NCBI GenBank assembly: GCA_026391775.1
Contig: JAPLDK010000010.1
Span: forward strand, 28,413 to 92,412
Origin: Bacteroidota bacterium
Lineage (GTDB): Bacteria > Bacteroidota > Bacteroidia > Bacteroidales > FEN-979
Length of the DNA: 64,000 bases
Direction: 5' to 3'
In this document: one piece after another, positions 9,473 through 19,429 of the stretch
How positions within the stretch are numbered: the stretch's first letter is position 1
Layout: every line of letters starts with the position of its first letter
The notes under the pieces: generated by a model
Told to the model about the DNA's origin: nothing
Seen by the model: the letters and a program-made list of their open reading frames with translations, nothing else
The model's database searches: none
Made by a program: the position numbers and the translations under genes

Positions 9473-12175
9473 CTATTTCACTGCAGGCCTGAGCAGAAAT
9501 TCAAGCGGGATATGCAGGCGTTTGGCCCAGGATTTTTCGGAATGATTCTCACCGGGAAATTCCCTGGTCATCCAGTTCGTTGCTGTATAACCCCTTGACT
9601 TCATTATCGCATCGGCTTGTACCTGATAGGGTTTGTAAATGCTGTCGAGCGTCTGGTCCCCGTAATCAAAATATATTTTATGTGTTGAGGGATCAGGAAG
9701 CCAGGTATTTAAATACTTCATAAATGCGTCAGGGATGGGATTATTCACGGTGGTGAGGATCCCCGGCCAGTGGGTCGAGAGGCATGCAGCTCCACCGAAT
9801 ACATCAGGATATTCGCAAATGGCATAAAGACTGATCAGTCCGCCCATACTGGAACCCGCAATAAATGTATTTCCCCGGTCCATATTAGTAGAAAAAGCGC
9901 TATCAATAAATGGTTTCAGCTCCTTCACAATGAATTTCAGGTACTTATCCGATTGCACATCAGCGGCAAAGAATACCCCGTCCTTGTTCAGTGTCAAAGA
10001 GTAAATGGCTTCCTGCTGCCCCTTAGTAAGCGACTCGAATGGTTTTTTAGGGAAGAATTCAGAATGCCTGAGCTTTCCGCCATTCCAGATGCCAACAACC
10101 AGGCAGTCGCGGATCTTTTTCTTTTTCATCAGCATGCCGGCCGTCTCGTCCACACCCCATTCCTGATGGTTCCAGGAGTTGGTGCTGTCAAACAGCATCT
10201 GCCCGTCATGCATATATAAAACAGCATATTTTTTTTCCGGGGAATAGCCATCCGGAAGCCAAACATCCACAACCCTCGCTGCGATATACTTCGAAGGGAA
10301 ATTTTCAAACCTCTGAACCCTGCCCGAAGCGACGCGTATGAAAGGCTGCAGTATCATTGCAGTGAAAGGTTCCAGGATTAAATGGTTCCCTTTAACGGAT
10401 TTGTTATTCAGGATATCAGTGTATTCATTATCGCCCTCCAAAGCAAAGGTCTGGGACTCAGCCCCTGCATTGATCAGAACGATAAGTTCATTAACGTCAT
10501 CTGACCTTTTGTATGCCAGTTTACTTCCTTCGGTGAGCAGAAAATCAAATTTGCCTGTGCTCAGAACGGCATGGTCTTTTCTTAAATGAACAAGCTTTCT
10601 ATAATAGTCAAACTGTTCCTGGTTGAAACCGACCGGGTCATAGGTTTTAGGACCCCGCTGGTAATTGTTCCTGTATTCGGGATCAAAACTATCCTCCTTC
10701 CACCACAAAGGTTTACGGCAATCGGGGTCGTCCTCTCCCCACATCCCCATTTCTTCCCCGTTCCAGATCTGGGGCGCACCAACGGTTGTAAAAAGCCATA
10801 AAAGATAAAGTCTCAGCCTCTTATACGTTTCGGGATCAGGTTTCCCCGTCTTATATGAGGAATCATCGCGGGGAAGGGCATGATATTTATATTTATTCGG
10901 ATTATAGAAATCGGTAAGAAGGCGTGGAGCGTCATGCGAGGATGAAACATTCATCATGGCATAAAGATTCTCGGGCCTCAGCCTGTTCCATTGAAGCTCA
11001 ATGCTGTCGCGCAACTGCCTGGCATCGATCCTGAAATCGTTTCTGGCAAAGAAATACCTTGCCGGACGGTAAACCTGGTAAAACATGACCGCATCAAACA
11101 CATCGCCTTTGGTGTAAGGAGCAGGGTTCATTAACTGATCAGGCCATTGCTCCCACCAGATTTCCCCGATCAGGTAAGCATCAGGCTGGACCGATCGTAC
11201 GAACTTCCTCCAGTCACGCCAGAATACCAGGCCGATCTGGTCAGCAACATCCATCCTGAAACCGTCGATGCCTTTTGTGTTATCTCCATCCGGTGCAAGC
11301 CAGCGTTTTGTCACTGCAAAAATATGCTGCTTCGCCCCGGGGTTTATATCACCCTCATATGGATGTCCGTTTTCCCGTTTAGTGGTAACATTCACTTTTT
11401 TGATCTCGGGAAGGCTTTCAATCCCGACCCAGCCCCGGTACCTGAATTCATTATCGGGGGTTGAAGGATCATCAAAGGAAATAATATCATACCAGTCTTT
11501 GTAAACCGAGGCAGACTGCTTCTTAAGAATGTCCTGCCAGGCCCAGAACATTACACCGGTATGGTTCCACGAATAATCAAGAATCACTTTCATCCCCCGT
11601 TTATGTGCTTCTGCCACAACTTGTAAAAATAATTTATCGGCGGATGTCCATTGCCAGCTTGCCGGGTCTGCAGGGTTCTCAAGTGAAATGATGCGCTTGT
11701 CGCCTTCGGGATCGGTGCCGAAATTAACATCGACATGATGGTAACAACGGGCATCATATTTGTGAAGGGAGGGTGCGTCGTTGATGGGATTTATGAAAAT
11801 AGCATTGATCCCGAGGTCCTTCAGATAATCCAGTTTGTTAAGTACTCCCTGAAGGTCTCCTCCGAACCTCCTATACTGCAGATTATCCATAAACGGCTGT
11901 GCTGTTGCCTTGGCCCAATCCTCCTGCTCAAACCAGTTGTGAGTCCAGGGCGTTACCGACCATCCCGCCGGGGCTATCTGCTTCATGGGAGGAATGTTAA
12001 TATCCCCAGGCCCGGGGTCATTTTTCTTATCCTCATTATTAAAACGCTCAACAAAGATCTGGTACCAGATCGCTGATTTAGCCCATGCCGGGGGCTGGTC
12101 AAGAGGTGTTTTTACATTCTGCGCAAAAACAGTTACCTGGCAAAGCAGGAAAAACGCAATGAAGGGTTTTTTCAT
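9473..12175 (-). CDS. GH13 amylase fused to an EstD/CE1-type esterase domain
   Basis: Two-enzyme protein with a cleavable signal peptide (ends VFAQ), so probably periplasmic. Residues about 30-620 are a GH13 barrel plus C-terminal beta domain: nucleophile Asp309 (GFRMDVAD), acid/base Glu338 (LIGEIWW) and Asp415 (SSSHDAPR). Residues about 630-900 are an alpha/beta-hydrolase resembling enterochelin-esterase/esterase D families, with the nucleophile elbow GSSMGG (Ser776) and a late His in GENHSEKSW. The fusion suggests that glucan cleavage and removal of an ester-linked group, or cleavage of an ester-bearing oligosaccharide, happen together. The true ester substrate is unknown. It is the last gene of the minus-strand operon, 1 nt after the GH127-like gene. 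Confidence 0.88.
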   Translation of the reverse strand: MKKPFIAFFLLCQVTVFAQNVKTPLDQPPAWAKSAIWYQIFVERFNNEDKKNDPGPGDINIPPMKQIAPAGWSVTPWTHNWFEQEDWAKATAQPFMDNLQYRRFGGDLQGVLNKLDYLKDLGINAIFINPINDAPSLHKYDARCYHHVDVNFGTDPEGDKRIISLENPADPASWQWTSADKLFLQVVAEAHKRGMKVILDYSWNHTGVMFWAWQDILKKQSASVYKDWYDIISFDDPSTPDNEFRYRGWVGIESLPEIKKVNVTTKRENGHPYEGDINPGAKQHIFAVTKRWLAPDGDNTKGIDGFRMDVADQIGLVFWRDWRKFVRSVQPDAYLIGEIWWEQWPDQLMNPAPYTKGDVFDAVMFYQVYRPARYFFARNDFRIDARQLRDSIELQWNRLRPENLYAMMNVSSSHDAPRLLTDFYNPNKYKYHALPRDDSSYKTGKPDPETYKRLRLYLLWLFTTVGAPQIWNGEEMGMWGEDDPDCRKPLWWKEDSFDPEYRNNYQRGPKTYDPVGFNQEQFDYYRKLVHLRKDHAVLSTGKFDFLLTEGSKLAYKRSDDVNELIVLINAGAESQTFALEGDNEYTDILNNKSVKGNHLILEPFTAMILQPFIRVASGRVQRFENFPSKYIAARVVDVWLPDGYSPEKKYAVLYMHDGQMLFDSTNSWNHQEWGVDETAGMLMKKKKIRDCLVVGIWNGGKLRHSEFFPKKPFESLTKGQQEAIYSLTLNKDGVFFAADVQSDKYLKFIVKELKPFIDSAFSTNMDRGNTFIAGSSMGGLISLYAICEYPDVFGGAACLSTHWPGILTTVNNPIPDAFMKYLNTWLPDPSTHKIYFDYGDQTLDSIYKPYQVQADAIMKSRGYTATNWMTREFPGENHSEKSWAKRLHIPLEFLLRPAVK

Positions 12176-12176
12176 T

Positions 12177-14153
12177 TTACTGATCTTCTGATTTCGGTTT
12201 AAAAGTGACCTGGCGGAGTATGGTCTGACCTATGGGAATGAGGATTACCGGTTCGGTTTTCCTGCTAACAGGGTTATACAACACTGTTGTAAATTCGAGT
12301 TTATCCTGTTTTACCTGTTTCACCTTTTCATTCGCATACTCCAGCACATTTAATGTTAAAGGCCTATAATGCATATCCCGAAATCCTTTCAGTGGATAAG
12401 TTTTAGTCTGAACCCCTATGCTTTGTATAGGGCGGGCAAGGACCAGCGGGCCGTAAGTGTAGTAATATTCCCCGTTAAGGTCCTGCCTGAGCTGAACATC
12501 AGGAAAGAACTGAATGCTGACCGACTTTTCCCCCTGCCAGCGTTTGTGAATTACGATATAACCCCTGTCATCACTGTACTCTTCGCTTACCGTGATTTTT
12601 TTTGCCCAGGAAGGCCGTCTGACCTTAAGGTCAAATTCGGAGTCAACGGCAGTGATAATAAATGTAACAGAGTACTCATAAGGATATGCAGTTTGTTCTT
12701 CGATGTTTATCCGTTTGCCCTTACAATTTGTTTCCACTTCACATGGCCCGAGTAATACCGCGATCAGGCCCTTGCTGTCTTTCATCCACATGCTTTGAAC
12801 ATAATAAGGAGCTATTCTTCCGGCATTGGGGACACAACATGCCGCAACATCTTGGTGAACGGGAGAATATTTATACCGGGTCTGGGTTTTTATCGTGGTG
12901 TCGCCATTCAGGCCACCGCACATCGAGTAAGAGTTATCTGTTTTAAGATAGGCGATTGAACTTTCAAAGGGGTTTCGTGCTCCCTGGGCGGCATTGAAAA
13001 ACAATTTTTCTGTTAATTCGCCGAAATCAGCATCCCCGGTTTTTGCAAGAAGGTCTGTATAAGAGTTCAGGAGCTCGTGAATCGAACAATATTCATAGCC
13101 CCGGCCTGTAGCATCGGCTTTTCGTCCGGCGATCCACTCATCCCCCACAGGCCCGCCCGAAGCTGTCGTCGTATGACTGATCTTGCCCAGGAAATTTTTC
13201 AGGGCGGTTTTCAGTTTGGGATTAGCTGAAGCGTAAAATGCTGAAGCGAGAGCGCGCAGATGTTCGTACGTATGAGCCCCATGCCCTTTCAGCGGCAGGG
13301 TGGTATCCATTAATTTGCTGTACTGTGCATCCTCGTTAAGCATTTGTTCCGAAAAATCATTGTACAGGAATAGACAGTAATCACGGTACTCAATCTTCCC
13401 GGTTATTCTCCATAGCTCCTCAAGAACATCCGTAAATGCCAGACCATGCGTTAGCCCTCCTGCATCCGGATTTACAGAATGAAAAGGATATGATTTATAA
13501 GCAGGGTAATTGACCATCACATTGCCCACTGCTGCTTCAATGGCCTTAAGAATAGTGAAGTCCCTGGTAAAATAATACCAGGCAAGCATCCCCCTGAGCA
13601 AGGTCGTTTTTGCCCAGAGTTCACCGTTCTCATTGTCGAATTTGTACCTGAGATCCTTGTCATAAATGCCAAGGTACCCATCAGTATCCTGGGTGGTTAG
13701 CATCCTGCGGATATATCCTTTAGCCCTTGACAGATAGGTCTGATCCATGGTAAGTATGGCGGAACGGATATACCCGTCGCGCCAGTTACTTTGGGTTTCA
13801 CTGTTCCACCAAAGGAACTGGGACTGCAGCTCCCCGTTTTCGGTTATTGCACCAACATCTTTAGCTTTAACATGCTTGCTTAACCTGTCTTTCCCGTAAA
13901 TGTCATCACGGATAATAAGATCAGGAACGAGGGAGTCGAGGTGGCCGGTAAACCCGTTCAGATTCTCCTGAATTTGTTCTTTGATCCAACCCAGTGGGAC
14001 GACCTCAAAAAAGGGGAGGGGCTGAAAGGCTTCAGGAACACTCCCTTTCTTTTGAAAAGCATCATATACCTGGGCTTCTGATTGTTTAACAGGCATCAGA
14101 AAAAAAATGATTTGACAAAAGAGAAGCAAAATACATGCCGAAACATCTTTCAT
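12177..14153 (-). CDS. GH127-like (DUF1680) glycosidase, putative beta-L-arabinofuranosidase
   Basis: Secreted or periplasmic protein (signal peptide about 1-27) of the DUF1680/GH127 family. An (alpha/alpha)6 barrel (about 50-470) is followed by beta-sandwich domains. Characterised GH127 enzymes use a zinc-bound cysteine nucleophile held by a Glu-x-Cys and a Cys-Cys pair. The same set is visible here: Glu354 and Cys356 in YEYCSIHE and Cys439-Cys440 in AACCVPN. It is therefore probably catalytic. DUF1680 members differ in substrate, so arabinofuranosidase is only the family default. Its place inside an alpha-glucan operon (42 nt after the preceding gene, 1 nt before the next) is unexpected. 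Confidence 0.85.
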   Translation of the reverse strand: MKDVSACILLLFCQIIFFLMPVKQSEAQVYDAFQKKGSVPEAFQPLPFFEVVPLGWIKEQIQENLNGFTGHLDSLVPDLIIRDDIYGKDRLSKHVKAKDVGAITENGELQSQFLWWNSETQSNWRDGYIRSAILTMDQTYLSRAKGYIRRMLTTQDTDGYLGIYDKDLRYKFDNENGELWAKTTLLRGMLAWYYFTRDFTILKAIEAAVGNVMVNYPAYKSYPFHSVNPDAGGLTHGLAFTDVLEELWRITGKIEYRDYCLFLYNDFSEQMLNEDAQYSKLMDTTLPLKGHGAHTYEHLRALASAFYASANPKLKTALKNFLGKISHTTTASGGPVGDEWIAGRKADATGRGYEYCSIHELLNSYTDLLAKTGDADFGELTEKLFFNAAQGARNPFESSIAYLKTDNSYSMCGGLNGDTTIKTQTRYKYSPVHQDVAACCVPNAGRIAPYYVQSMWMKDSKGLIAVLLGPCEVETNCKGKRINIEEQTAYPYEYSVTFIITAVDSEFDLKVRRPSWAKKITVSEEYSDDRGYIVIHKRWQGEKSVSIQFFPDVQLRQDLNGEYYYTYGPLVLARPIQSIGVQTKTYPLKGFRDMHYRPLTLNVLEYANEKVKQVKQDKLEFTTVLYNPVSRKTEPVILIPIGQTILRQVTFKPKSEDQ

Positions 14154-14195
14154 GACGGATCAATAATCAAAGATTAAAAACCTTTCACTCTCAGG

Positions 14196-15554
14196 CTACC
14201 GCTTTTGAAATACGCGGTATTCCCAGGCTTTCAGTTTCAGAGGCATGTCCTTTCCGGCAGTCAGCTTTTCCTTGCCAAACACGGGTTCCCAGTTGTCAGC
14301 CTGAATGCCATCAGGAAACTTAACAGAACATGGTTTTGAGGAAAGGTTAAGGATGACAAACACTTTGTTGCCATCTTTCTCCCTCATAAAAGAATACACT
14401 TCTTTTTCCTTGTCATTGCGTATTTTCACAAGCGGGCCGCCTGAGTCTCCGTTTTGCAGTGCCTTGTTTGTTTTCTTAAGGCTGCAAAGTGTTGTATAAA
14501 AGGCCTGCAGCGGGTATGTTCCCCAGTTTACAGTATCCTTGTTAAAAAAGCGCAGCCTCTTGCTCATGGCTGATTCCTGGCCGGTATAGATCAGGGGAAA
14601 ACCCGGGAAGGTAAAGCTGAATACCGAGAAGATCATGGCAGCCGGCCCCAGGCGTTCGTACTCGCTGCCGTTCCATGAATTTTCATCATGGTTTGTCGTA
14701 AACCTCATACGGTAAGCATCGGCAGGGAATTTCTTTAATTCAGCCGTATAATTCGAGTCTATTTTATCAGCGGTCTTTTTACCTGCAGCAATGTCATTCC
14801 CGAGTTTGTATAGCTCCCAGGAATAGGTGGCATCGAAAGCTGTATCATGCATTTCAGGTGTTTCCCATTCTGCAAGAGTGAAAATGGTTTTGATCGTTCT
14901 CACTTCCGGCATTGCGTGGTTCCAAAAACTTACAGGCAGCATGCCTGCCACATCGCAACGGAAACCGTCGATATTGACCTCCCTGACCCAGAAACACAAT
15001 GCTTCTGTCATATACTTCCTGAGTCCTTCCTTGGAGTAGTCCAGGGCTGCCGCATCTGTCCAGTCGGCAACAGGGGGGATGATATTGCCTTTGACATCTT
15101 TTTTATACCAATCGGGATGCTGGGTTATAAGAGCATTATCCCATGATGTATGGTTGGCTACCCAGTCGATAATAACATACATCCCAAGTTCATGTGCCTT
15201 GCTCACCAATTCTTTAAGATCGGCGATAGTCCCGAATTCCGGGTTAACGGCCAGATAATCCTTAACGGAATAATAGCTGCCCAGGTTGCCTTTACGGTTT
15301 TTTATCCCTATGGGGTTTATAGGCATCAGCCAAAGTATACCCACTCCCATTTTCTGAAGCCGCGGCAGATGCTGCTGAAAAGCCTTGAAAGTACCTTCGG
15401 GTGTATATTGCCTCACATTCACCTCATAGATTGTGGCGTTTCGGCTCCAATCGGCATGAACCAGCCTCCCTCCCTGGGTTTTTGGTTCTGCTTTCGGTTT
15501 GCATGCACTCAAAGTCACAAGAATTGCTGCAATGAAAATTAATGTCCTTTTCAT
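14196..15554 (-). CDS. GH13 alpha-amylase-family lipoprotein
   Basis: Compact 452-residue GH13 enzyme with a lipoprotein signal (lipobox LSAC, Cys about 18), so anchored to a membrane facing the periplasm or surface. Catalytic motifs are intact: Asp in NIDGFRCDVAG, Glu in FTLAEWETPE, Asp in FTTNHDENSW. Only a barrel and a short C-terminal beta domain (KAWEYRVFQ) are present, with no binding modules. It lies 7 nt downstream of the larger GH13 gene and 42 nt upstream of the GH127-like gene in the same operon. It probably trims maltooligosaccharides; whether it is an amylase or alpha-glucosidase cannot be decided by eye. Confidence 0.9.
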   Translation of the reverse strand: MKRTLIFIAAILVTLSACKPKAEPKTQGGRLVHADWSRNATIYEVNVRQYTPEGTFKAFQQHLPRLQKMGVGILWLMPINPIGIKNRKGNLGSYYSVKDYLAVNPEFGTIADLKELVSKAHELGMYVIIDWVANHTSWDNALITQHPDWYKKDVKGNIIPPVADWTDAAALDYSKEGLRKYMTEALCFWVREVNIDGFRCDVAGMLPVSFWNHAMPEVRTIKTIFTLAEWETPEMHDTAFDATYSWELYKLGNDIAAGKKTADKIDSNYTAELKKFPADAYRMRFTTNHDENSWNGSEYERLGPAAMIFSVFSFTFPGFPLIYTGQESAMSKRLRFFNKDTVNWGTYPLQAFYTTLCSLKKTNKALQNGDSGGPLVKIRNDKEKEVYSFMREKDGNKVFVILNLSSKPCSVKFPDGIQADNWEPVFGKEKLTAGKDMPLKLKAWEYRVFQKR

Positions 15555-15561
15555 AATACTG

Positions 15562-17949
15562 TTAATTACTTAAGAGTTCAAATGAATTCCCATTCAGGAT
15601 CAGGCTGGCTTTTCCTTTTTTCAGACTGATTTGATTTTCAAAGTTTGAAAGAAATACGGAGTTGACAAACCTTTCGGGAATATCAAACTCTATCTTTTTT
15701 GATTTTTTATCCTTATTGAAGATGACTATCACGGCCTTATCGAAATAAGAACGAATGTATATATAAACTTTCTCACTGACTTTAATCGTATTGAAATCCC
15801 CGTAGATTAAGGGCATGCTTGTATGCCGCATATTGGCCAGTTTCGAGGTGGTTGCCAGAAGGTTTTTTTCATGGGTGTTCAGACTGTCGAATTTCATCAT
15901 CCTCCGGTTGTCAGGATCTGCGGCACCGGCCATCCCGTATTCATCTCCATAATAGATCACCGGGATTCCCGGTATGGTCATATTGAAAGCCATGAGGGAG
16001 GCGAGTTTGCGGTAACCTACTGTGTCTTTCACCTCAACGTCGCGTTTCCAGCCTGCTTCAGTGGCATCTTCTGAAAAGCCCAGGGCTCCTCCGGCAAAGG
16101 AAATGAAACGTGGCATATCCTGGTTCCCTGTAATGTTGCCCATAAGATTATGTTCCCCGAAGTAGCTGAACGACTGCTGAAGCGAATAATTCAGATCGCG
16201 GAAAGATGTATAGTCCTGGGCAAACGTGTTCTTTGCATCCCAGTAAAGGTTGAATTCGAACTGGGCATCCAGCATCCCGGGATTGATGTAACTCTTGATC
16301 AGTTCGCGGCTTCCGAAGGTTTCACCTATCTGGTATACCTGCCTGCCCTGGGGGATGACCACCTGTTGAGTAAGTTTCTTAGTCAGTACCCGCCAGTAGT
16401 TTTCAGGGACGTGCTTTGCAGCATCATGTCTGAATCCGTCAATATTGTATTCCCTGATCCAGAAAGTGGCTGAATCGGAAACCATTTCGGTGACCTCGGG
16501 CCGGGTCAGATCAAAAGTGGGCAGGAAAATGTCGAACCAGGTCGTAAGGCGGTTTTCGTCAAAAAGCCTGATGTTTTTTCTCTTTTTCGGAAGGTCCAGT
16601 ACCGTTATCCAGTCTGGATGCGCCTTGAATACTGCATATTCCTGGTGGGCATGATGTGAAACAAAATCAAGCACGATGTTCAGTCCCTTGCCATGTGCAT
16701 CGTTGACCAGTTGGTGTAGTTCATCCGCTGTGCCGAATCTTGTGTCGACGGTTGTAAGCGTTATTGGCCAGTAGCCGTGGTATCCCGAGAACTTCCGGTG
16801 GGGAGCGGGAAATTCGTTATATCCTTTAAGAGGGTTCTGTGTAATCGGGGATATCCAGAGAGTATTCACCCCGAGCTTTGTGAAATAGCCCTCGTCAATG
16901 GATTTGGTGATGCCGTAAATGTCACCTCCCATATAGTTAACCTTAGGGTCAATATCCTTATCGATAATCGGGGCGTTGTTTTCTTTCTTACCGTCACGGA
17001 AACGGTCGACCATCATAAAATATAAAATCATGGCTTCCCTGTCGGTCCGGGTGAGTTTCGAAGCATCGGTAATGACCTTTCCGCTTTTCAAAGGCACAAG
17101 GATCTCATTCGAAATACCTGTTTTATTCACAGCCCAGGCACGAATGAAGCTGCGTTCGAACGAACCTGCGGTTTTGGGAACGCTGATCTGTATCCCACTG
17201 CTGTCGTGTTTCCAGAACCTGCTGTCAAGAAAATGATTTTCCCAAAGCACAAAGATGGTATCAGCCTTATTTTTCAGGCCCAGGATTAGTTTTTTCCCAT
17301 CTGCTTTAACGGTATATAATGCAGGAAGCCCTGGTGAGTTAAGGTTCCCAAGTGTAAGTTGGGAATTAAAACCCCCGCTGTTATTTGATACGGAATCGGG
17401 GTTATTCTTGTCGGAAGCCCATTTGCCATCACAGATAATCTTGTATTGGTATTTGCCCGGGAAGAGATGGAGATCGGTATACCACTTGCCCTCCTTCAGG
17501 AACATAGGCCCAGCACCAGGATTCCAGTCGTTCATCTGTCCTGCGATCTGTACCTTCTTGTACTTTTTGTTCCCGGGATCAAAACCGAAGCGGTAATGGA
17601 TCTTTTGCGACCGCTCAAGCAGCAGGGAGTACGCAAACCCTTTTGACCAGACTTTGAGTTCACTAAGCAAGGGTATACTGTGTTCTCCGGGGTGAAGTAC
17701 CATCTGCAGGGAATCTTTTGTTATCCTTGCATTAAGGGAATTATCGGTAAAAAACGAATCGATCTTATTCGGGTAAAGGAAATAATCACCGAGTTCAATC
17801 ACTGTGGAATCTGAAGTATTCACTGTAACCGGGGCTGACAGTTTCATCATTTGCGGCTCTTTTGAAACAGGAATGTCGGTTCCTGAGCCGCAGGACTGGA
17901 GAATAAGTGCAATGCCGAATGTGAATAAAATGAAAGAAAAATGTTTCAT
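15562..17949 (-). CDS. GH13 lipoprotein with N-terminal CBM48-like domain
   Basis: 795-residue GH13 enzyme. Lipobox LQSC puts lipidation at about Cys20. Residues about 30-110 are a small beta domain, and about 115-205 an AMPK/CBM48-like glucan-binding domain (VQIAGQMNDWNPG, GKYQYKIICDGKW). The barrel follows, with YNIDGFRHDAAKHVP (nucleophile Asp), YQIGETFGS (acid/base Glu) and NITGNQDMPRF (transition-state Asp). In the last motif Gln stands where many GH13 members have His before Asp; I regard this as subfamily variation, not loss of function. A C-terminal beta domain completes the protein. Operon member, 34 nt after the esterase gene. Confidence 0.9.
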   Translation of the reverse strand: MKHFSFILFTFGIALILQSCGSGTDIPVSKEPQMMKLSAPVTVNTSDSTVIELGDYFLYPNKIDSFFTDNSLNARITKDSLQMVLHPGEHSIPLLSELKVWSKGFAYSLLLERSQKIHYRFGFDPGNKKYKKVQIAGQMNDWNPGAGPMFLKEGKWYTDLHLFPGKYQYKIICDGKWASDKNNPDSVSNNSGGFNSQLTLGNLNSPGLPALYTVKADGKKLILGLKNKADTIFVLWENHFLDSRFWKHDSSGIQISVPKTAGSFERSFIRAWAVNKTGISNEILVPLKSGKVITDASKLTRTDREAMILYFMMVDRFRDGKKENNAPIIDKDIDPKVNYMGGDIYGITKSIDEGYFTKLGVNTLWISPITQNPLKGYNEFPAPHRKFSGYHGYWPITLTTVDTRFGTADELHQLVNDAHGKGLNIVLDFVSHHAHQEYAVFKAHPDWITVLDLPKKRKNIRLFDENRLTTWFDIFLPTFDLTRPEVTEMVSDSATFWIREYNIDGFRHDAAKHVPENYWRVLTKKLTQQVVIPQGRQVYQIGETFGSRELIKSYINPGMLDAQFEFNLYWDAKNTFAQDYTSFRDLNYSLQQSFSYFGEHNLMGNITGNQDMPRFISFAGGALGFSEDATEAGWKRDVEVKDTVGYRKLASLMAFNMTIPGIPVIYYGDEYGMAGAADPDNRRMMKFDSLNTHEKNLLATTSKLANMRHTSMPLIYGDFNTIKVSEKVYIYIRSYFDKAVIVIFNKDKKSKKIEFDIPERFVNSVFLSNFENQISLKKGKASLILNGNSFELLSN

Positions 17950-17983
17950 ATGACTGTCATTAAATTGTTGTTATTGAAATCCT

Positions 17984-19417
17984 TTAATCGATGATGGTTA
18001 CTATCCTGCTGGTCCTGTGCCCTTCCACTTCAAGCATGCAAAGGTAATTGCCCGCTTTGTGGTTTTTACTGCTGAACCTGATGCTGTTCTTTGCTTCCTG
18101 AACGGTTCCTGAAAAGATGGACTCGAGTATTCTTCCCGAGTAATCACAAAGATCGATATGAACTCTTGACCCGGGAGGGACAGAAAAGAATATGTCAGTA
18201 TCTCCCCTGAACGGATTGGGCCTGTTTTGATCTATGCGGATGTTATTTTCCCGGAAATTTTCATCGATCCCGTTTGTAAAGGGAAAGAACTGCATCAAAG
18301 GAAGCCTCAGATGCTCTTTCCAGTTCCCCCAACTGTGGCCTTCATGAATTTCACGGAAACTATAAGAGTATCCTTTAGACTGAAGCAGGGTTGCAAGACT
18401 GTGCACCATAGGTATCAGTATTGCAATATCATAAGTTCCGATGTCAAGGTAAAAGTCCAGGTTCAGTTTTGAGCCATACCTCAAGGCCGAATCAATGGCT
18501 GTGATCACATCACTGGACTGGGCGGCAATCCTGCCAAAACACTGGGGTTTTTTAACACCCAGGTAAAGTGCGATGTTGCCTCCGTCGGAGGCCCCAAGAG
18601 TGGCGCGTTTCATGGGATCCTTACTGGTTCTGTATCTAAGGTCGATAAATGGCATCAGTTCCGTTGTTATAAAAGAAGTGAACAGGTCAATCTTAGTCCC
18701 GGCATATTCCGGCTGACGGTCAAGGGGTGGAACAAAAACCGCTATCACCGGATTGATCATTTTATGGGCGATAAGATAATCAAGGACATTGTTGGCCGCG
18801 CCCAGGCTTATGTACTCAGGCCCGTCATGGAAAAGGATTACAGGATATTCCGCCGCTGTTGAAGAATAGGACGGGGGAAGGTAAACCTTCAACGCCCGTG
18901 TGTTATCCAGGATGGCGCTGTGAAACGTTGTGTCCTTTATGGTTCCATGCGGAATGTTCGGATCATAAATGGTTTCGGGTGGCTTGGTATTTCCTCCCAT
19001 GCGTAATTCGGAATTCGGGCCGAATCCTCCCAGGCAGGTGTTTGGGTTCCGGGGATCAAGTATCCAGTTGCTGCCCCCGGTAACCAGCTTGTAGTCCAGC
19101 CTGGCATCGGCTTCATAGATCTTTGTCAGGTACCAGAAAGTTGTACCTTGTATCATACTGAGATCCTGGTTTGGGTTCCATTGGGTGGCATCTCCTGCCA
19201 TCGTAACGGAACTTACGCTTCCGGTATAGATAAAATGTGCCACGCTGTCATTTTCAATGAAAGGAAAAGCGGGGCATGCAGTGATGAAACTATCGGCTAC
19301 CGCCTGCCTCTCTCCCATGGGCAATGCGTTTATACGGTCAATAAAGTGCTGAAAATCCTGAGCTTCCGACCAGGATACCGTCAGCAACAGAATGAATGCA
19401 AGGATGGTTTTTCTCAT
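17984..19417 (-). CDS. T9SS-secreted esterase with N-terminal E-set domain
   Basis: Alpha/beta-hydrolase of the enterochelin esterase/CE1 type. Signal peptide (ends SEAQ), then an E-set/CBM48-like domain (about 60-140, with MAGDATQWNP), then the esterase (about 150-385) with nucleophile elbow GASDGGN and catalytic His in EGHSWGNW. The final ~80 residues are a T9SS sorting domain (RPNPFRGDT, ending TSRIVTIID), so it is probably displayed on the cell surface. In this locus it may act on ester substituents of the glucan or associated polymers; the substrate is unknown. The gene is 12 nt downstream of the MFS gene at 19430. Confidence 0.87.
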   Translation of the reverse strand: MRKTILAFILLLTVSWSEAQDFQHFIDRINALPMGERQAVADSFITACPAFPFIENDSVAHFIYTGSVSSVTMAGDATQWNPNQDLSMIQGTTFWYLTKIYEADARLDYKLVTGGSNWILDPRNPNTCLGGFGPNSELRMGGNTKPPETIYDPNIPHGTIKDTTFHSAILDNTRALKVYLPPSYSSTAAEYPVILFHDGPEYISLGAANNVLDYLIAHKMINPVIAVFVPPLDRQPEYAGTKIDLFTSFITTELMPFIDLRYRTSKDPMKRATLGASDGGNIALYLGVKKPQCFGRIAAQSSDVITAIDSALRYGSKLNLDFYLDIGTYDIAILIPMVHSLATLLQSKGYSYSFREIHEGHSWGNWKEHLRLPLMQFFPFTNGIDENFRENNIRIDQNRPNPFRGDTDIFFSVPPGSRVHIDLCDYSGRILESIFSGTVQEAKNSIRFSSKNHKAGNYLCMLEVEGHRTSRIVTIID

Positions 19418-19429
19418 GGGATCCGGGTT

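Noticed and set aside
15562..17949. Inactive GH13 because region IV reads GNQD and not NHD
   Set aside because: All three catalytic acids are present; Gln at this place occurs as variation in GH13 relatives to my knowledge, so inactivity is not supported.
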